NCBI RefSeq assembly: GCF_002243645.1
Contig: NZ_CP017704.1
Coordinates: forward strand, 4,730,001 to 4,794,000
Reading direction: 5' to 3'
Source: Peribacillus simplex NBRC 15720 = DSM 1321
GTDB lineage: Bacteria; Bacillota; Bacilli; Bacillales; DSM-1321
Length of the DNA stretch: 64,000 nucleotides
In this document: in pieces, positions 50,614-59,105 of the stretch
How the letters are laid out: each line of letters starts with the position of its first letter
Numbering within the stretch: position 1 is the stretch's first letter
Position numbers and translations under genes: made by a program
The notes under the pieces: generated by a model
Told to the model about the DNA's origin: nothing
The model's database searches: none
The model's input: the letters and a program-made list of their open reading frames with translations, nothing else

Positions 50614-51960
50614 GTGGAAAATGAGGTTACATTGAAAAGATCACTGAAATTATGGCAAATCGTTATGATGGGGTTAGCTTATATGACCCCCATGGTCGTA
50701 TTTGATACATTTGGCATTGTATCTGGGATTACGGGCGGGCATGTGCCGACTGCCTATATATTTGCATTGGTGGGGATGCTTTTTACAGCGGCGAGCTATG
50801 GAAAACTTGTAAAGGTTTTTCCTGCTGCAGGTTCTGCCTACACTTATACGCAAAAGGCAATAAACCCACATTTAGGATTCCTTGTAGGATGGTCTTCGTT
50901 GTTAGACTATTTGTTTTTACCTATGGTAAATGCATTGTTGACCAAAATTTATCTTACAGCATTATTTCCAGGAGTTCCCACGTGGATTTGGGTCGTATTG
51001 TTCGTAGCAATCGTCACCATTCTCAATCTACGGAGTGTCAATGTACTTGCAAACTTTAATGCTCTTTTTGTTTTAATTCAGATTGCCATCATGGCAGTGT
51101 TCATCATTCTTGTCGTCAAAGGTTTAAATGATGGAGAAGGTACAGGAGAAGTGTTTACGGTAAAGCCTTTCGTAAATGAAGGAATGGACTTTTCGGCAAT
51201 AATAACCGGGGCCACGATCCTTTGTTTTTCCTTTTTGGGATTCGATGCGGTAACGACACTATCTGAGGAAACGCCGGATCCGAAAAAAACGATTCCAAAA
51301 GCGATATTTTTAACTGCACTTTGGGGTGGAATCATCTTCATTACCGCATCTTTCTTTATTCAGCTCTTTTTTCCGGATATATCCCGTTTTAAGGAACCGG
51401 ATGCTGCATTACCGGAAATCGCCCTTTATGTAGGTGGGAAGCTATTTCAATCCATTTTTCTTTGTACGACTTTCGTCAATACGCTAGCCTCGGGACTAGC
51501 ATCGCATGCCAGCGTTTCCCGTCTTTTGTATGTTATGGGACGTGATAAAGTGTTTCCAGAAAAATGGATTGGGTTTATTCACCCTAAGTGGAAGACGCCA
51601 GCCATTAATGTACTCATAGTTGGAGTCATTTCATTGTCGGCTTTATTCTTTGATTTAGTGACAGCAACGTCACTGATCAACTTCGGTGCATTAATGGCAT
51701 TTACCTTTGTAAATCTGTCAGTGATCAGCCATTTTATCATTCGGGAAAAGAAACATCGAACGATAAAAGGGTGTATTCAATACTTAATCATGCCTTTAAT
51801 TGGAGCTATAGCAATTGGCATTCTTTGGATCAACCTTGAGACAAGTTCCCTAATAATGGGGACAAGTTGGTTCATTATTGGTTTTTGTTATCTATTATAT
51901 ATCACAAAGGCATTCCGGAAGGCTCCGCCCCAATACCAAGTTGAAGAAATTCAGCTATGA
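50614..51960 (+). CDS. APC-family amino-acid permease
   Basis: The 448-residue transporter has 12 hydrophobic segments. [20 protein letters not shown] and [20 protein letters not shown] are typical of the APC (APA/putrescine importer-like) branch, different from the AAT permeases at 31209 and 61327. GTG 50614 follows AAGGAGGAATGATAG. A sigma-54 promoter and a cre box precede it, which suggests substrate-induced uptake that is repressed by preferred sugars. An amino acid or polyamine related to arginine is a likely cargo. Confidence 0.88.
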   Translation: MENEVTLKRSLKLWQIVMMGLAYMTPMVVFDTFGIVSGITGGHVPTAYIFALVGMLFTAASYGKLVKVFPAAGSAYTYTQKAINPHLGFLVGWSSLLDYLFLPMVNALLTKIYLTALFPGVPTWIWVVLFVAIVTILNLRSVNVLANFNALFVLIQIAIMAVFIILVVKGLNDGEGTGEVFTVKPFVNEGMDFSAIITGATILCFSFLGFDAVTTLSEETPDPKKTIPKAIFLTALWGGIIFITASFFIQLFFPDISRFKEPDAALPEIALYVGGKLFQSIFLCTTFVNTLASGLASHASVSRLLYVMGRDKVFPEKWIGFIHPKWKTPAINVLIVGVISLSALFFDLVTATSLINFGALMAFTFVNLSVISHFIIREKKHRTIKGCIQYLIMPLIGAIAIGILWINLETSSLIMGTSWFIIGFCYLLYITKAFRKAPPQYQVEEIQL

Positions 51961-51971
51961 GACTTTGCAAG

Positions 51972-52008
51972 GAAAAAACGCATCCTAATAAGGATGCGTT
52001 TTTTTTGT
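51972..52008 (+). terminator. Terminator after the permease
   Basis: AAAAAACGCATCCT and AGGATGCGTTTTTT arms around AATA, then TTG and more T. Confidence 0.92.
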
Positions 52009-52139
52009 ATTTAATCATCACTGTTTACATATGCAAACCTGAATTGCTTATGAATTAATACATATGTCCTGATGATTGTATGTGTGATGTTGATGATTGC
52101 AAATGGCGGTATATAGCTATTCACACTATATACCCAAAG

Positions 52140-52157
52140 TTGGCATGAAAGTTGCTT
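52140..52157 (+). promoter_or_regulatory. Sigma-54 promoter of glutamate dehydrogenase
   Basis: TTGGCATGAAAGTTGCTT fits TTGGCAY-N5-TTGCW exactly. It lies 52 bases before the start of the gene. Upstream are GTTTACATATGCAAAC (52023-52038), nearly palindromic, and ATTGCAAAT at 52096-52104, possible activator sites. Confidence 0.9.
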
Positions 52158-52191
52158 AATAATTTTATAAGAATAAAAGTGAGGTGCAAAA

Positions 52192-53469
52192 ATGACAGAG
52201 AAAATTAAGGTAATTGAAAAACGTCAATTAGATAATCCACTGCAAGAATTCCAGGATATCTTAAAAGAAGCGATTCATGTTTTGAACTATCCAGATCAGG
52301 TTTTTGATTTTTTGAAAGTGCCAATGCGTTTTCTGGAAGTCAGTATTCCTATTCAAATGGATAATGGGGAGACAAGGATGTTTCAAGGGTATCGGGCTCA
52401 ACATAATGATGCAGCCGGCCCAACGAAAGGGGGAATTCGGTTTCATCCGGATGTCACTCCTGAAGTAGTTAAGGCATTGGCCGGATGGATGAGCTTGAAA
52501 TGCGGAATAACCGATCTTCCATATGGAGGGGCAAAAGGTGGCATTGTGTGTGATCCCAGACAGATGAGTTCATCTGAGCTAGAACGATTAAGCAGAGGGT
52601 ATGTCAGGGCAGTAAGTCAAATAGTTGGCCCTACAAAAGATATTCCGGCACCTGATATGTATACGAATTCACAAATCATGGCCTGGATGCTGGATGAATA
52701 CGATCACATCAGGGAATTCGATTCACCCGGATTCATTACAGGAAAGCCTCTGAGATTAGGAGGATCGAAGGGCAGGGAAAAGGCCACTTCCAAGGGAGTA
52801 TTATATACACTTCAAATGATATGTGATTTAAAGGGGATTCCTATTGAAGGCATGCGGGTAATCATTCAGGGATTCGGGAATGTTGGCAGTCATTTAGCGT
52901 TATATTTACATGAAATGGGGGCTAAGGTTGTCGGAATTGCGGATGAGCTTGGAGGCTTATATGATCCGGATGGCTTGGATATTCCTTACCTTTTGGAGAA
53001 TAGGGACTCTTTTGGGGTTGTTTCGAACTTATTCAAAGATTCATTATCCAATCAAGAATTGTTGGAAAAAGAGTGTGATGTGCTGATTCCCGCAGCTATA
53101 AGCGGTGTGGTGAATAAAGATAATGCAAACCGATTAAAATGTGAAATCCTGATCGAAGCAGCAAATGGGCCGACAACAAAGGAAGCGATCAAGATTCTCG
53201 ATGATAAAGGTATAGTGCTAGTCCCGGATATTTTGGCGAATTCAGGAGGGGTGATAGTCTCGTATTTTGAATGGTGCCAGAACAACCAAGGTTATTACTG
53301 GACGGAAGAGCTTGTGGATGAACGATTAAAGGAAAAGATAACGGCCAGCTTTTTGAATGTCTACCATACTTCACAAAAATACTCCGTGAACATGAAAGTG
53401 GCTGCTTATATTGAAGGGATTCGCAAAATAGCAGAAGCATCCCAGCTTCGAGGTTGGGTCAGGTTCTGA
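52192..53469 (+). CDS. rocG: NAD-specific glutamate dehydrogenase (RocG/GudB type)
   Basis: The 425-residue enzyme deaminates glutamate to 2-oxoglutarate and ammonia, the last step of arginine, ornithine and proline breakdown. The catalytic region LPYGGAKGGIVCDP (about residues 108-121), the PAPDMYTNSQIMAWM block and the Rossmann GFGNVGSH are in place. Length equals RocG/GudB of B. subtilis (about 424-427). ATG 52192 follows GTGAGGTGCAAAA. Control by a sigma-54 promoter is like rocG of B. subtilis, which RocR activates; no rocR gene is in the window. Two small genes follow in the same unit. Confidence 0.93.
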   Translation: MTEKIKVIEKRQLDNPLQEFQDILKEAIHVLNYPDQVFDFLKVPMRFLEVSIPIQMDNGETRMFQGYRAQHNDAAGPTKGGIRFHPDVTPEVVKALAGWMSLKCGITDLPYGGAKGGIVCDPRQMSSSELERLSRGYVRAVSQIVGPTKDIPAPDMYTNSQIMAWMLDEYDHIREFDSPGFITGKPLRLGGSKGREKATSKGVLYTLQMICDLKGIPIEGMRVIIQGFGNVGSHLALYLHEMGAKVVGIADELGGLYDPDGLDIPYLLENRDSFGVVSNLFKDSLSNQELLEKECDVLIPAAISGVVNKDNANRLKCEILIEAANGPTTKEAIKILDDKGIVLVPDILANSGGVIVSYFEWCQNNQGYYWTEELVDERLKEKITASFLNVYHTSQKYSVNMKVAAYIEGIRKIAEASQLRGWVRF

Positions 53470-53490
53470 ACGAATTAGGGCGTACAAGAA

Positions 53491-53553
53491 AGGAGGCAAT
53501 CCGTTGAATTTTGATATTCTTTCCGAAAATAAAGAAAACCAGGCTATTCATCA
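53491..53553 (+). repeat. Source segment matching 41372-41435
   Basis: Ribosome site and first codons of the gene at 53504; a diverged copy lies at 41372-41435 in the decayed region. Confidence 0.75.
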
Positions 53554-53794
53554 TTATTGCTTATTGTCACAAGATTATAGATATGATGTGACCATTGTAT
53601 ATTCGGCCCAGTTTTTCGGTAAAGCAATGGTGACTTCCATGCAAAGCGGAAGAATGATCCTGCTTTGTGCCAATGATATTAATTTAGAACAGTACTGGGC
53701 TCCGACCCTTGGGATTGAACATGAAGATATACATGAGTTCCAAAACTTTCTCAAGTTGGTCTTACAAACTCCATTTCATTTAGAAGAATACTGA
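53504..53794 (+). CDS. Small conserved protein, possibly SAV0927/DUF3055-like
   Basis: The 96-residue soluble protein starts with TTG 53504 behind AAAGGAGGCAATCCG. Its blocks YDVTIVYSAQFFGKAMVTSM and QSGRMILLC resemble a small Firmicutes family that I recall as SAV0927/DUF3055; this identification is tentative and no function is known. It follows glutamate dehydrogenase by 34 bases and is followed by the lipoyl-like gene, so the three are co-transcribed from the sigma-54 promoter. Confidence 0.7.
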   Translation: MNFDILSENKENQAIHHYCLLSQDYRYDVTIVYSAQFFGKAMVTSMQSGRMILLCANDINLEQYWAPTLGIEHEDIHEFQNFLKLVLQTPFHLEEY

Positions 53795-53811
53795 AGGAAG
53801 GAATGATGTAA

Positions 53812-54060
53812 ATGTTCGTTGATGTGATTCTTAGCCCATGTGAAGGCAGGATTGAAAAAATTTCAATATCCAAAAATTCCAGATTTTACGAATGGGAACA
53901 ATTATTTCAGATAAAGAAGGCAGATGGACGTGTGAAAATCATTGATATTGGTGTCAGCGGGAAGATAGAATCATTGGAGGTATTGGAGGGTGAACCAGTG
54001 GTGGCCGGCGAGGTCCTCGCCTATTTTAAAGAAGATTTATTTGTGACCGGCAGCGATTAA
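53812..54060 (+). CDS. Biotinyl/lipoyl-like domain protein without the modified lysine
   Basis: The 82-residue product is all-beta with the duplicated hammerhead pattern: SPCEGRIEKISISKNSRFYE and GVSGKIESLEVLEGEPVVAG. In biotin or lipoate carriers the turn between the halves reads MKM or DKA; here it reads KKADGR/SGKIES, and no clear modification site is visible. Such small hammerhead proteins can be scaffold pieces rather than carriers. It lies 17 bases after the previous gene in the glutamate dehydrogenase unit. Function unknown. Confidence 0.65.
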   Translation: MFVDVILSPCEGRIEKISISKNSRFYEWEQLFQIKKADGRVKIIDIGVSGKIESLEVLEGEPVVAGEVLAYFKEDLFVTGSD

Positions 54061-54065
54061 TATAA

Positions 54066-54104
54066 AAACGAAAAAGAAGATGAAATGATTCATCTTCTTT
54101 TTCG
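54066..54104 (+). terminator. Terminator of the glutamate dehydrogenase unit
   Basis: AAAAAGAAGATGA and TCATCTTCTTTTT arms around AATGAT. A/T-rich on both sides, so it may also serve the minus-strand iclR-type gene. Confidence 0.85.
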
Positions 54105-54136
54105 GCTTATCCGATAATCCTCCACTGCTCTCTTAT

Positions 54137-54877
54137 TCATGTTCCCCTATACCCCAATTTTGCAGAAACCCGATTGCCAGTTTCCATAACATTCTTAATG
54201 AGGAAATCAAGTCTTTCTTCTGTCAGGTTAAAGCTGACAAAACCAATGCTCACCGCACCGTGAACTTCCCCAAAATGGTTTTGTATCGGCACGGCAACAG
54301 AACATGTTCCCTCTGTTCTTTCACTGTGGCTGATTCCATGTCCCTTCATTTTAGTCTCTTGCAATATATCCCAAAAAGCTGCTCTTTCTTGAATTGGCAG
54401 AAGAGCATCCACGATTTTTTTGGCTTGATTATATGGCATATAGGCGAGCATCGCTTTATTGGCAGCCCCAATATGCAAAGGTACTCGTGAGCCAAGCTGG
54501 TCATAAACCCGGATTTGGCTTTTTTCACTGTCGATTCGTTCGATTACGAGTGATTCCATTCCTATTGGCTGGCTAAGATAGACGCTTTCCTCCACTTTGT
54601 TCATCAGCCTTTCCAGTTCAGGCCTTATTTGGCTGATGTAATCCATTTTGTCATACATACGTAAACCATATTCGAGCCAAATATTCCCCAAACCATATTG
54701 TTTGGATTGCCCGTCCTGTTGGATTAATCCATGCAAGGACATCGCTTTTAACAAACGATGCATGGAGCTGACAGGAAGATCACATTCTTGGGAAAGTTCC
54801 GTAATTGACAGCCAGTTTTCCGTTGAATTGGAAACCAGCACCTTTATAACGTTCATGGCACGGTCGATCGATTGCAT
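54137..54877 (-). CDS. IclR-family transcriptional regulator
   Basis: The 246-residue protein has an N-terminal winged helix (SIDRAMNVIKVLVSN; ITELSQECDLPVSSMHRLLK) and the C-terminal IclR effector domain (HIGAANKAMLAYMP; AVPIQNHFGEVHGAVSIGF). ATG 54877 follows AGGTGGT. It is divergent from the DDAH-like gene at 55035, and a dyad with IclR-like half-sites lies in the 158 bases between, so it most likely controls 55035-62742. Effector unknown; probably an intermediate of arginine-type catabolism. Confidence 0.88.
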   Translation of the reverse strand: MQSIDRAMNVIKVLVSNSTENWLSITELSQECDLPVSSMHRLLKAMSLHGLIQQDGQSKQYGLGNIWLEYGLRMYDKMDYISQIRPELERLMNKVEESVYLSQPIGMESLVIERIDSEKSQIRVYDQLGSRVPLHIGAANKAMLAYMPYNQAKKIVDALLPIQERAAFWDILQETKMKGHGISHSERTEGTCSVAVPIQNHFGEVHGAVSIGFVSFNLTEERLDFLIKNVMETGNRVSAKLGYRGT

Positions 54878-54944
54878 AAACAAACCACCTATCTTTCATT
54901 ACAAGTTGAATAAAACTTTGATTTATTTGAATATTTAAAACATA

Positions 54945-54974
54945 TTGACATTATACCAAAGTTAATTTTATAAT
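54945..54974 (+). promoter_or_regulatory. SigmaA promoter of the DDAH/RocB cluster
   Basis: Perfect TTGACA (54945-54950) and TATAAT (54969-54974) with 18 bases between; start site expected near 54981. Confidence 0.8.
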
Positions 54975-54994
54975 AAAAGAAAAATTCCTATTAG

Positions 54995-55009
54995 CGGAAA
55001 CGTTTTCCG
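54995..55009. promoter_or_regulatory. Candidate IclR-type operator
   Basis: CGGAAACGTTTTCCG has perfect arms CGGAAA/TTTCCG around CGT and lies about 15 bases after the expected start site; another half-site GCGGAAA follows at about 55014-55020. The arms resemble IclR-family sites (TGGAAA/TTTCCA). The centre also resembles a cre box, so CcpA is an alternative. Confidence 0.55.
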
Positions 55010-55034
55010 GTATGCGGAAAAGGAGGGGGAGGCA

Positions 55035-55931
55035 GTGACATATTGTTCGTCCATGTACAAACCATTGGAACGTGTCATTGTAAAACATCCGAAAGAAGCG
55101 TTTATTAGTCAAGAGCATTTAAGCCAAGCATGGCGGAACTTCAACTTTGCGGAAGAGCCAGATTTCAACGAAGCACTAAAAGAGTATGGTGACTTTATTT
55201 CCATTTTGGAGAAATATGTTCCAAACATCGATTATTTGCCAGCATCTTCGGTAGTCGGCATTGACTCCATATATGCGCATGACCCTGTCAAATTCACTAG
55301 CCAAGGAGCCATTATTTTAAAGTCCGGGAAAGAATTGAGGCAGCCTGAAGCTAATGTATACAAGGAATTTTGTAAGGAAAAGAACATCCCGATTATTGGG
55401 TATTTAACGGGTGATGCGGTCGCGGATGGCGGTGATATCGTTTGGCTTGATGATAAGACCCTAGTTGTCGGACATGGTTATCGTACAAATGCTGAAGCCA
55501 TTCGGCAATTAAAAGAAATGACCGCTCATCTTGTGGATGAATTCATCGTAGTTCAGCTTCCGCATGATCAAGGAGAGGGAGAGTGTCTCCATCTTATGTC
55601 TTTCATCAGTATGGTCGACAAGGATTTAGCAGTGGTTCACTCCCGCCTTATGCCTGTCTTTTTCAGAAAACTGCTGATTGAACGAGGCATCCAGCTTATC
55701 GAAGTGCCGGTTGATGAGTACTTGACCTTGGGCTGTAATGTTCTTGCCATTGCTCCGCGGGTTTGCCTGTTATCTTCTGGTAACGCTTACACGAAGCAAA
55801 AGCTTATTGATGCGGGAGCAACGGTTTATGAGTACAAAGGAACTGAGATCAGTTTCAAAGGCACTGGCGGTCCAACTTGTTTAACCTGCCCGGTGGTCCG
55901 TACAAATATTAATGAAGGGGGATTGGAATGA
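55035..55931 (+). CDS. Amidinotransferase/DDAH-family hydrolase
   Basis: The 298-residue protein has the guanidino-modifying enzyme fold: DGGDIVWLDD, His186 in GEGECLHLMSF and Cys282 in GGPTCLTCPV, the expected catalytic histidine and cysteine. The family includes dimethylarginine dimethylaminohydrolase, arginine deiminase and amidinotransferases; it releases ammonia or an amine from arginine-type substrates. GTG 55035 has AAGGAGGGGGAGGCA in front. It overlaps the RocB-like gene by four bases. A second family member lies at 60509; the two are only distantly similar, so they probably take different substrates. Confidence 0.83.
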   Translation: MTYCSSMYKPLERVIVKHPKEAFISQEHLSQAWRNFNFAEEPDFNEALKEYGDFISILEKYVPNIDYLPASSVVGIDSIYAHDPVKFTSQGAIILKSGKELRQPEANVYKEFCKEKNIPIIGYLTGDAVADGGDIVWLDDKTLVVGHGYRTNAEAIRQLKEMTAHLVDEFIVVQLPHDQGEGECLHLMSFISMVDKDLAVVHSRLMPVFFRKLLIERGIQLIEVPVDEYLTLGCNVLAIAPRVCLLSSGNAYTKQKLIDAGATVYEYKGTEISFKGTGGPTCLTCPVVRTNINEGGLE

Positions 55932-57544
55932 GCCAATTACTATGGGGTACTCCAGAAACGCTCCGTACCTTGTTATGTGAACTTGTTAGCTGGGAAAGCC
56001 GTACTCTTACATTAGGGGAACGGATGTTTCCGTATAAGGTGCAAGATAAATTGAGGGAGCTTGATTATTTTAAAAGGAATCCGGCACACTTATCGCTTCA
56101 CGAGGCTGATTTAGGGAGGAATTTTGTCAATGCTTTCTATAAACATCCTGATGCAAAGGAGACCGTTGTATTAATTAGCCATTTTGATACGGTTCATACT
56201 GAAGAATACGGTGACCTTGAGACTCTTGCATTTCAACCAGAGGAGCTCACGAAAAAACTTCATGACAGGAAAGATGAACTACCGGAAGAAGCGCGCATTG
56301 ATCTTGAATCAGGAAAGTACTTGTTTGGTAGAGGAACGATGGATATGAAAATGGGGCTTGCCCTTCATATGGCTATCATCGAAAAGGCAAGCATCGAACA
56401 ATGGCCGATCAATCTCCTGCTGTTAACGGTTCCTGATGAGGAAGTGAATTCTGCGGGAATGAGGGCTGCAGTTAAAGAACTTGTGGCTTTACGTGATAAA
56501 TATGACCTTTCCTATAAAATGTTTTTTAATAGTGAACCGTCCTTTTCACAGAAACCGGGCGATAATAGACATTATATTTATTCCGGAACTTTGGGGAAAA
56601 TCATGCCCGCTGCCCTTTTTTATGGGAAAGAAACTCATGTAGGTGAGCCATTAAAGGGCATGACGGCTAACTATATAGCCTCGTTCCTCACGCAGCTCAT
56701 GGAGTGGAACACTCTTTTTCTTGAAAGTGATCTTGGTGAGGAAACACCATTACCGGTATCGCTTCAGCAAAAAGATCTAAAACTACAATATTCAACACAG
56801 ACACCTTATCGGGCAGCCGCGCTTTATAATGTGTTCATTATGAAAAGAACAGCTGCAGAAATAATGGACCTATTCGAGCAGGTTGCAAACGAAGCAGCGA
56901 TGAAATGCAATGAATCTTATAAAGAGCTATGTATGCGTGAACAAATTGAAGGTGTAGGTGAAGTACAAGTATTGCGCTATGAAAAGTTACTTTCATATGC
57001 CGAAGGCAAATTTGGCGGGAGTTTTGTTGAGAAAATAAAGAGTGAAGTTAAAGGAAACATGGATTTGGATGAGCGGGAAAAATCAGTGCGGATCGCTGAA
57101 AAATTGATGATACAATGTCAGGAGCTTTCACCCGCCATTGTATTGCTGTTCGCACCGCCATATTATCCAGCCGTCAATACGTCCGATGATCCGCTTATCA
57201 TAGAATCTGTGAAATTAATGAAGGAAACTGCCAGCATGCTTGGTGAAGAAGTCAGCCAAATTCATTATTTTAATGGACTTTGCGATTTAAGCTATGTTCA
57301 ATATAGTGATGAGTCTGATGGCTGGACGGCTTTTGAAAAAAATACACCAGTCTGGGGCGATACTTACAGCATTCCTTTTGCTGATATGCAAAAACTTCAG
57401 GCACCCGTACTTAATGTGGGTCCGTTCGGCAAGGATGCCCACCAGCGTACTGAGCGCCTTCACATCGATAGCGCCTTCGTCCATACGCCCGTCATGCTGG
57501 AGAAGTTAATAAAGAGTATGTTTAAGTGTTTGGTTGAGAAGTGA
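55928..57544 (+). CDS. rocB: M20-family peptidase, RocB-like arginine utilisation protein
   Basis: The 538-residue protein has the M20 metal motifs ISHFDTVH, GRGTMDMKMGLALHM and PDEEVNSAGM, plus the family start ELVSWESRTLTLGE. It is similar to RocB of B. subtilis (about 566 aa), which belongs to the arginine/ornithine operon rocABC but whose reaction is not established; an acyl-amino-acid hydrolase is likely from the fold. It is translationally coupled to the amidinohydrolase upstream (ATGA). Confidence 0.85.
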   Translation: MSQLLWGTPETLRTLLCELVSWESRTLTLGERMFPYKVQDKLRELDYFKRNPAHLSLHEADLGRNFVNAFYKHPDAKETVVLISHFDTVHTEEYGDLETLAFQPEELTKKLHDRKDELPEEARIDLESGKYLFGRGTMDMKMGLALHMAIIEKASIEQWPINLLLLTVPDEEVNSAGMRAAVKELVALRDKYDLSYKMFFNSEPSFSQKPGDNRHYIYSGTLGKIMPAALFYGKETHVGEPLKGMTANYIASFLTQLMEWNTLFLESDLGEETPLPVSLQQKDLKLQYSTQTPYRAAALYNVFIMKRTAAEIMDLFEQVANEAAMKCNESYKELCMREQIEGVGEVQVLRYEKLLSYAEGKFGGSFVEKIKSEVKGNMDLDEREKSVRIAEKLMIQCQELSPAIVLLFAPPYYPAVNTSDDPLIIESVKLMKETASMLGEEVSQIHYFNGLCDLSYVQYSDESDGWTAFEKNTPVWGDTYSIPFADMQKLQAPVLNVGPFGKDAHQRTERLHIDSAFVHTPVMLEKLIKSMFKCLVEK

Positions 57545-57599
57545 TGGTCCGACAGGAGAACTGGATTAAAAGTATAAAACTTTAACTGGGGGTATTTAT

Positions 57600-59054
57600 A
57601 TGAATGACCTGCCTAATGGTCAAATCACTTCCGAGCCGCTTAATCAGAATAATAAGCCACTTAACCAACTGACGGAGTTACCTGAAAAAGGGATAAACCC
57701 TTTTGTATTAATGTTTATCGTAATTGTAATAGTGACGGTTTTAACCTATATCTTACCCGCTGGCCAATATGAAAGAATTGAAAAGGATGGCCGAAGTGTA
57801 GTCGATCCCACTTCTTTTGAATTCATTGAATCAACACCAGTGGGATTATTGGAAATGTTCAGCAGTATTCACGCAGGGATGATTGAAGGAGCGTCAATTA
57901 TCTTGTTCGTCTTTTTGTTTGGCGGAGCACTGGGAATCATGCAGGCAACGGGAGCACTGGATTCTTTCATTAAGTTTGTGGCCGTCCGATTCGGAACAAA
58001 AGAGAAATTGCTTATTCCGTTGATGGTATTAATCTTCGCATCATTAGGGACACTGATCGGCTCTGCTGAAGATGCATTAGTTTATATCGCAATCATAGTT
58101 CCGATGACGATTGCATTAGGCTTTGATGCACTTACAGGTTTTGCGATCGTCATCCTTGGAACATTGGCGACTGGATTCATTTCTGGCATTACGAACCCTT
58201 TTAATGTAGGAGTTGCCCAAAGCATTGCAGAACTGCCCATGTATTCGGGAATGGGATTGCGGATCGCTCTTCTTGCAGTGTTTTATGTCGTTACAGTATT
58301 GTACATCTATTTCCATGCAATGAAGGTTAAAAGAAACCCTGAACTGGGGGAGTATGGTAAATTCAAGCGTGAAGAACATGCACATCTTGATAAAAACTTT
58401 AGGATGAGTAAAAGACATAGCGTTGCTTTAATTATTTTATTGGTGAATTTCATCCTATTAGTATATGGAGTTATTAAATTAGGATGGTATATAAGTGAAA
58501 TTGGCGGTTTGTTTTTATTAAGCGGGATCATAATGGGCCTAATTGGTGGCTTGACTCCATCAAGGATGGCTAATGGTTTTATTTCAGGAGCGGGCGATAT
58601 GGTTTCCGGGGCATTGATAATAGGTGTTGCACAGACAATCTTGGTCATCATTACAAGTGGCGGATTGCTGGATACCATTTTATATTATGCTGCAGGATTG
58701 GTTGAGCAGCTTCCTCCCGCCATAAATGCAATCGGCATGTTCATTGTCCAATTATTTCTTAACTTCATTGTTCCATCCGGAAGTGGACAAGCAGCATTGA
58801 CGATGCCGATTATGGCTCCATTGGCGGATTTAATGGGTGTGACAAGACAAACGGCAGTGTTAGCTTTCCAATTAGGGGATGGGATCTCGAATATGATATT
58901 TCCGACTTCTGGAGTGCTATTGGCTGGACTGGCAGTGGCAGGCATATCATTTACGAAATGGGTAAAATGGGTGTTTCCGTATCTTTTGATTCAGGTTGCG
59001 GTAGCGATTATCTTTTTGATCATTGCACAAAGCATACAGTATGGCCCTTTTTAA
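57600..59054 (+). CDS. YfcC/ArcD-type basic amino-acid or dicarboxylate transporter
   Basis: The 484-residue membrane protein has about 12 hydrophobic segments after a polar N-terminal 30. GINPFVLMFIVIVIVTVLTY then ILPAGQYER, GSAEDALVYIAIIVP, GISGITNPFNVGVAQ-like and PSGSGQAALTMPIMAPL are the blocks of the YfcC family, which includes putative arginine/ornithine exchangers. Between RocB-like and M20 genes a role in uptake or exchange of the arginine-type substrate is likely. Confidence 0.85.
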   Translation: MNDLPNGQITSEPLNQNNKPLNQLTELPEKGINPFVLMFIVIVIVTVLTYILPAGQYERIEKDGRSVVDPTSFEFIESTPVGLLEMFSSIHAGMIEGASIILFVFLFGGALGIMQATGALDSFIKFVAVRFGTKEKLLIPLMVLIFASLGTLIGSAEDALVYIAIIVPMTIALGFDALTGFAIVILGTLATGFISGITNPFNVGVAQSIAELPMYSGMGLRIALLAVFYVVTVLYIYFHAMKVKRNPELGEYGKFKREEHAHLDKNFRMSKRHSVALIILLVNFILLVYGVIKLGWYISEIGGLFLLSGIIMGLIGGLTPSRMANGFISGAGDMVSGALIIGVAQTILVIITSGGLLDTILYYAAGLVEQLPPAINAIGMFIVQLFLNFIVPSGSGQAALTMPIMAPLADLMGVTRQTAVLAFQLGDGISNMIFPTSGVLLAGLAVAGISFTKWVKWVFPYLLIQVAVAIIFLIIAQSIQYGPF

Positions 59055-59105
59055 AGATCTGAAAAGTCTAAATATTAGCACTAAGTGTTGAAGGAGGCAT
59101 TTTTG

